This document shows, piece by piece, positions 59,311 through 64,000 of a stretch of DNA of 64,000 nt (position 1 is its first letter; each line of letters begins with the position of its first letter). The stretch comes from Microdochium bolleyi. Taxonomy: Eukaryota; Ascomycota; Sordariomycetes; Xylariales; Microdochiaceae. Below the pieces are notes generated by a model that was given only the letters and a program-made list of their open reading frames with translations, did no database searches and was not told the DNA's origin. The position numbers and the translations under genes were made by a program. The DNA lies in assembly GCA_001566295.1 (NCBI GenBank), contig KQ964260.1:124001-188000 (forward strand), read 5' to 3'.

Positions 59311-60711
59311 ATGGGCTCTTCGAGTCCTCGCATGGACAACCATATTTCGCCCGCACGAGCATCGGCCGGCTCACCAACCCGGATCCTTGCTCCGCTCCCA
59401 TCCTCACTGTCATCGCCGTTGGTCCTGACTGTCGCCAGGTCGAGAAGAAGTCGCCCGTATCCGCAGGTCACTCGTCGAATTGTCTCGACTGGCTCACTCC
59501 CAAATGCGCAAGATCCGTTCTCTAGTTCCGTCATTCCCGACCCGCGGCCTGCTGCTGCAGCGAGAACAGACGATGCTCTTTACCCGGGCCTGCCGACTTC
59601 CACAGTAAACCACTCTGGCCGTCCACAACTCAACCGCGAGGTCCGCACAGGTAGCACCATGGCGGTGCAAGCTGCCACCACGCCGATCCAGCCCACCAGA
59701 TCTCGCAACAGCTCATCATCTACTCCTAGATCTCCCCCGAGAGACACCGGCGACTGGACACCGGCGCAGATCGACGCCGAAATCGAGAAGGCGCTCACCA
59801 TGAGACTGACCGACGTGGAACGTGCAGAGAAAGGCATGGGCAGGAACTACGTGTTTGACGTGGAGCTCGCCAGCACGGGAGACTCGACTCCCGCGAAGAG
59901 ACTGGTCAAAATCGGCTGCACAGCAAAGTCAGAGTACACGAGGCTCTGCGAGATCAGGAACACCTGCCAGCACCTGAGCATCACGCTGGGCGTCCCGCAC
60001 GACAGCCCAGGCCGCCGCCGCCGCGCCGGCAGCATACCCTTGCAGACGCGAGAGCAACTACAGGCGCAGCGGGACCACCCTTACGCACCGGCTCCTCCCG
60101 TGCCGGTGCGGCTGTACAAGCGCGTCGAGAAGCTTGTCCACGCCGAGCTCGCGGCCCGCAGGTACACCTTCACGTGCGTCTGCGGGACGGAGCACAGGGA
60201 GTACTTCGACGTAGACCGGGAGACTGCACTGCGCGTGCAGGACAAGTGGCGCACCTTTGTCACGCGTCACGGCGAGCCGTATGACGGGCAGGGAAACCTG
60301 CTGCCATTCTGGAGACACCGTCTGCTGCATCGCCACCAGCACCAGCACCGTGTTGTCGTGCCTCCTCCTCCTCCCGGTGGAAGTGATGGTGATGATGATG
60401 GGGGTGGTAGGCGACAGCAGGCGCTCCGGCACAGGGAGTGGCAGGCCTTTGTCGAGCCCAGCGTGTGGGAGCGTCTATGGTACGACGCCGCCGTGGTCGC
60501 GGGCAAGCTCTGGCGGCGCAGGTGGCAGGTGCTGACATTCCTGCAGGCCTTCTTCATCGCGTGCTGCTTGTTTCCGTGCTTCCCCGCCTTCATGCTGTTC
60601 TCCTTCGTCAGTGTGGGTATCATGCTGGAGTCGGGCTTCGAGGAGCGGCTGTACTCATTCGGTAGGATGGAAGGGATACGGAAGTGGGCGTTTTCTTGCC
60701 TGGTGTGGTGA
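59311..60711 (+). CDS. T5orf172/GIY-YIG-like domain protein with C-terminal hydrophobic segment
   Basis: Predicted 466-residue intronless protein. The N-terminal 150 residues are Ser/Pro/Arg-rich and probably disordered. Residues about 175-310 resemble the T5orf172 (DUF1766/MUG113) branch of the GIY-YIG nuclease superfamily: NYVFDVE and VKIGCT stand for the GIY and YIG strands, and a following RLCEIRN supplies the Arg. A later KRVEKLVHAELAARRY and CVCGTEHREYFDV fit the family's C-terminal half. A His-rich and Gly/Asp-rich linker leads to a hydrophobic stretch of about 30 residues (407-437) ending near the C-terminus. A membrane-linked member would be unusual. ATG 59311 is the first in frame; no splice site was needed. 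Confidence 0.78.
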   Translation: MGSSSPRMDNHISPARASAGSPTRILAPLPSSLSSPLVLTVARSRRSRPYPQVTRRIVSTGSLPNAQDPFSSSVIPDPRPAAAARTDDALYPGLPTSTVNHSGRPQLNREVRTGSTMAVQAATTPIQPTRSRNSSSSTPRSPPRDTGDWTPAQIDAEIEKALTMRLTDVERAEKGMGRNYVFDVELASTGDSTPAKRLVKIGCTAKSEYTRLCEIRNTCQHLSITLGVPHDSPGRRRRAGSIPLQTREQLQAQRDHPYAPAPPVPVRLYKRVEKLVHAELAARRYTFTCVCGTEHREYFDVDRETALRVQDKWRTFVTRHGEPYDGQGNLLPFWRHRLLHRHQHQHRVVVPPPPPGGSDGDDDGGGRRQQALRHREWQAFVEPSVWERLWYDAAVVAGKLWRRRWQVLTFLQAFFIACCLFPCFPAFMLFSFVSVGIMLESGFEERLYSFGRMEGIRKWAFSCLVW

Positions 60712-61171
60712 TTTTGATTTGTCCGACTGTAGTTTGGTGCTTCGAAAGCTCTGCCTTGGCCTGCTTTCGGCGTGTTCTGAGCCGAAAGTGCGATGAGATA
60801 CCGTATCTTACCCCATGTACGCGCATGAAGAGTTGCTCTCAGCTCCCTGCAGCCTGTGCAACCTCCTCGCTAGATTGCCAATAGGGCCAGCCCATGGCGT
60901 TTGTTGGCTGCAAGACCGTGCATATAAGCATGCATTCTCAGGTGATTCCTATGTAACAACCGGGATCTATACCACCTGTGGACCAAGCAACATGCAGTCT
61001 TTTGGGGGCTGCCCTGCGCCGCCGCTTCACGGAAGAACTTGAATGTGTGTTCACTGCGGGGGAAGCACCTCGACCGTTGTCAATATGAATACCCGCGGCT
61101 CTCACTCTTGATATTTAGCATACTTCCACCATTGTTGATAGTCTTGCAAAACACAATTCTCCGCAAAAATC
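60712..61171. other. Intergenic region upstream of the P450 gene
   Basis: Presumed P450 promoter. A CATATAAG TATA-like box is at about 60930-60937. No gene seen. Confidence 0.5.
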
Positions 61172-63130
61172 ATGACGGCTCAGGCCATCACTACGCTGCT
61201 GCCCCTCATGTCATCTTCGTCGTCGCCATTGTTCGCAGCAGTAGCCGTGCTCGGTGCTTCCATGCTCGCAACTGCGTGCTGGAGACTCGTCGTCCTCTCG
61301 GCGGCTTCTGCCATCGAGTCCTGTCAGCCGCCCGAGTTCCCATCATCCCTTCCCATTCTTGGCCACTATCCACGCCTGTTGAAAGAGGGGCACGAATTTT
61401 GGGCTCGGTTAGCGTAAGATAGATTTCGCTTTCTTGCGTTCTCAAAGGAGAGAGCTCCGTTAATGGGCTTGTTCCCACCATACGCATGGACTCACAAACT
61501 TCTGTCAACTATCAAATAGTAAAAAGACCGCTTCGCCAAGAAGTGAGGCGCCTATCAAAACACTTCCAGTCCAGCTATATCTCGGACGAAACATGTATGC
61601 CATCACGCGCTATTCGGAGGCGCTGATCGCACAGTTCTTCGCCGCGACATCCTTGCAGCTTGGACCGCAGCTGTCGGACTTTATGAGCTCGTGGACGCCC
61701 ATGTCCGCGACCGCGTCTGCCGATCTGGTGGACTTTGTCCCGAGGTGGCTCAAGGCCATCCCCGCGGCGCTGAGCGGGAGGCCCGGGGAGGCTCTTCACC
61801 AAGTAACCTTGTTCCAGATCAGCCGCGCGATCGATCGCCTCGCTCCTCTCGAAGTCGAGCATGACACCCAAGACTCGGGCTCTGATGACATGGGTCTCTG
61901 GGTTCGTGATGTTGCCTTTACAGCCCTGGCAGTGGGCTTTTCGGGCAAGGAATGGGGCTGGTGCTCCGATCCGCGCATGCGAAACGCGTATTGGTATGTT
62001 TTGCACACAAGGAGAATTCATCGATGGGAAGGCCTGTCGATCTCCCTTTTGTTCCCTTTGGCTGACACCAGGTCGTGAGTAGGGACTACGAATGGGCCCT
62101 GTCGCATTTCATACTCAGTCCGGCGCCGTTGGTGACGGCCCCGACAGGTTACAAGGCGAGGAACATCCTGGTCCAGATCTTTGAAGACTGGATGGGCGAT
62201 CTTGACAACGATGCCGAGGCCACTGAGAAGCTATCAGCTCTCGCCAAGTCAGTCTTCGCCTACCCAATCGAGCGGGAGTGGTCGAACAGGGACAAGGCCT
62301 GCCAAGCTATCGTGCTGCTCCGGGCTACAGTCTCCAACGAGGTGCCCACGCTGTTCTGGATGTTCTCCCATATATTCTCACAACCAGCTCTCCTGGCTCG
62401 GCTACGGGAGGAAGCCAGGCGCTTCGTCTTCCCACGTTGCACAAAGGAGTCGGCCTCCTCTGGCGACGACTCGGACCTGCCCAATCTTGCGGGGATGTCG
62501 TGGAACAGCATCAGAGAAGGATGTCCGCTACTGATCGCCTGTCTCCTGGAGACGCAGAGGCTTGCCACTGTCGGCATGGTGGTTCGACACGTCCTGCAGG
62601 ACACGATTCTCACCGATGAAGATGGGCAGGACTACCTGCTCAAGAAGAACGACATTGCTGCCTTGCCGCTCGCGTTGATCCATACCGATGTCACACGATG
62701 GGGCGCAGATAGCCAGGAGTTCGTACCAGAGAGGTTCCTGCACCAGGAGTACCCCAAGGATGCTTTCTTTCCATTTGGAGCCGGAAGGGACAGATGCCCT
62801 GTGAGTCCACTGCATTTAACACTGAGCCACCGAAACGCTTCGCTGTCACGGAGGCCGAAAAACATGTACACTGCTCTCAAGCTAATGAATTTCTGATCGG
62901 AACAGGGGCGCGTTTTGTCATCGAACATGCTCGTCTGGATGATGTTGCTGTTCATCCTCGGCATTGATGTGCAGACTGCTGACGGCGAGCCATACGAGAT
63001 GCCGGAAAAGGGCTCCATGCCGCTTGGAATACTCCTATGGAGAATCCCCCGTCAGATAAAGCAGAAGATTCGAATCACAAAGACACCTGAGTGGGAGAGT
63101 GTCAAGCAACGTCTGTTCCCAGCCGCGTGA
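61172..63130 (+). CDS. Cytochrome P450 monooxygenase
   Basis: Predicted membrane-anchored heme monooxygenase of 552 residues. Exons are 61172..61413, 61520..61993, 62083..62800 and 62906..63130, in frame throughout. The N-terminal hydrophobic segment (residues about 16-45) would anchor it in the ER. The ExxR motif is ETQR at about 395-398. The heme loop FPFGAGRDRCPGR is split by the last intron right after Pro478, with the ligand Cys at 477. The overall pattern is closest to the CYP7/CYP8-like (oxysterol 7-alpha-hydroxylase type) fungal P450s, often found in secondary-metabolism clusters. The neighbouring FAD oxidase supports such a context. Substrate unknown. Confidence 0.92.
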
Positions 63131-63388
63131 GGGGCTCCAGTGTACAAGCACTTGTCACATAGTCCATCGCCGCTGCATTCACAGAGAGCGGGATCACAAA
63201 GTGTCGGAAATACATAGCCATGCTTCCATCTAGACCTAATTGGTGCACGATGAATAATTTTGCAAATGTGGTCTTCTACAAGAGACAGTGTCACAGACAG
63301 CACATTTCCGCTTCCCTTGGCCCATAAGGGCTATAACGAAGCGACTGCGGTCTCCCCATACGCCCTTCGCAGATCTTCGTGCCGCCTC
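63131..63388. other. Short intergenic region between convergent genes
   Basis: 3' ends of the P450 and the FAD oxidase genes. No feature seen. Confidence 0.5.
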
Positions 63389-64000
63389 TCACGCTCCGAT
63401 CTTGAATCCGCCGGGCATAAGCCGCTGGAACACCCTCTCGGGGTCGTACTTGCGCGACACACCCCTCAGGCGGGCTTCATTGTCCGTCCCGTAACCAGGA
63501 TAGATGCTCTGGAATTCAGCAGAATCGCCCATGTAGTTGAAAGCGTCGTACAGCCCGGCCTCGCGGGTGGCCTCCTCGATCAGGCGCGTTGTATCAACGA
63601 CCCACGCGTGCACGGCATCGTAGTACTCGTCGCCCTTCCACTCGACGACCTCAGCCCAGGCAAGGTACGTGCCCTTGCCCTCGACGTCGAGACCGAGCGG
63701 GTTGCCACCCGGGTTTGACCTGCGGGACCCCGCAGCCCACAGGGCGCCGATGGGCTGCCAGTCGATGCTGACGAGGCTGAGCTGCTCCTTAGGGATGACG
63801 GCGTGCAGGGCCGGGATGCGGGAGAAGAAGACGTCGTTGGTGATCTTGATGCCGCGCAGGAGGTCCTCGTAGGTCTTGCCGACAGTCGTGCCCGCGATGA
63901 ACATGTCGTTGATGCCGTCGACCACGAGCGCGCCAGTCTCGACGGCAAACTCGCCCAGCGTCTTTACAGAGACCGAGTTGGCGAGGGCGGGGATCTTGAA
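63389..64000 (-). CDS. FAD-linked oxidase with BBE domain, 3' part only
   Basis: The C-terminal 203 residues of a berberine-bridge-enzyme-like oxidoreductase; the gene runs off the right edge, so the start and FAD-binding domain are not visible. The frame is open from 64000 to the stop at 63389. The final segment YGTDNEARLRGVSRKYDP followed by a VFQRL-type end is the BBE signature. The middle part (WVVDTTRLIEEATREAG and nearby) fits the substrate-domain helices. Such enzymes oxidise alcohols or carbohydrates and close rings in natural-product pathways. Convergent with the P450. Confidence 0.88.
   Translation of the reverse strand, partial: FKIPALANSVSVKTLGEFAVETGALVVDGINDMFIAGTTVGKTYEDLLRGIKITNDVFFSRIPALHAVIPKEQLSLVSIDWQPIGALWAAGSRRSNPGGNPLGLDVEGKGTYLAWAEVVEWKGDEYYDAVHAWVVDTTRLIEEATREAGLYDAFNYMGDSAEFQSIYPGYGTDNEARLRGVSRKYDPERVFQRLMPGGFKIGA

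Overview
The window looks like nuclear DNA of a filamentous ascomycete, most likely a Sordariomycete. Its genes carry several short introns (about 50-110 bp) with GTAAGT/GTGAGT/GTATGT-type donors, intergenic stretches are long, and the gene families are typical of Pezizomycotina: a Zn2Cys6 regulator of the CTF1 type, DHA1-like MFS, GLEYA-like adhesin, T5orf172, P450 and BBE oxidase. All exon structures were built by hand from splice signals, reading phase and remembered family conservation. No search was run.

Left block (1-8.7 kb). A short-chain dehydrogenase (minus strand) and an alpha/beta hydrolase (plus strand) are divergently transcribed from a shared 690-bp region. A CTF1/FarA-like Zn2Cys6 regulator follows, then an MFS transporter that stops after its N-terminal half. 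This resembles a small catabolic or detoxification cluster that has lost its transporter.

Dynamin block (8.7-16.8 kb, minus strand). Two dynamin-superfamily genes lie in tandem with the same intron phases and an identical 241-nt GED exon. The gene at 13856-16747 keeps all GTPase motifs. Its neighbour at 8724-12138 has lost G1, G2, G3 and G4 but keeps a long open frame and a 322-residue tail, so it looks like a pseudo-GTPase partner.

Middle block (18-29.3 kb, minus strand). A complete MFS transporter, a secreted type-B carboxylesterase, a cyclophilin and a secreted or vacuolar S10 serine carboxypeptidase.

Conflict-like block (31-40.6 kb, plus strand). A divergent nucleoside-phosphorylase-like (PNP_UDP) gene begins 10 bp after a duplicated 56-bp segment. 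Next is a broken copy of a large uncharacterised fungal family, with in-frame stops and a frameshift. Then comes a seven-exon gene for a 1,563-residue protein with a sacsin/NO VEIN-type GHKL ATPase domain and a NOV/DUF3883-like C-terminus. Together with the dynamin pair, these families suggest, as inference only, an allorecognition or innate-immunity-like neighbourhood.

Right block (43-64 kb). This block holds a GLEYA-like secreted protein, a small cysteine-containing secreted protein, a GPI-type Pro/Thr-rich protein, and two intronless small proteins sharing an unusual HHxSxNAAYxxYYG motif (one copy at 46.8 kb, two copies at 57.6 kb). It also holds a T5orf172/GIY-YIG-like protein with a C-terminal hydrophobic segment. 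At the edge are a P450 and the 3' part of a BBE-type FAD oxidase, possibly the border of a secondary-metabolism cluster.
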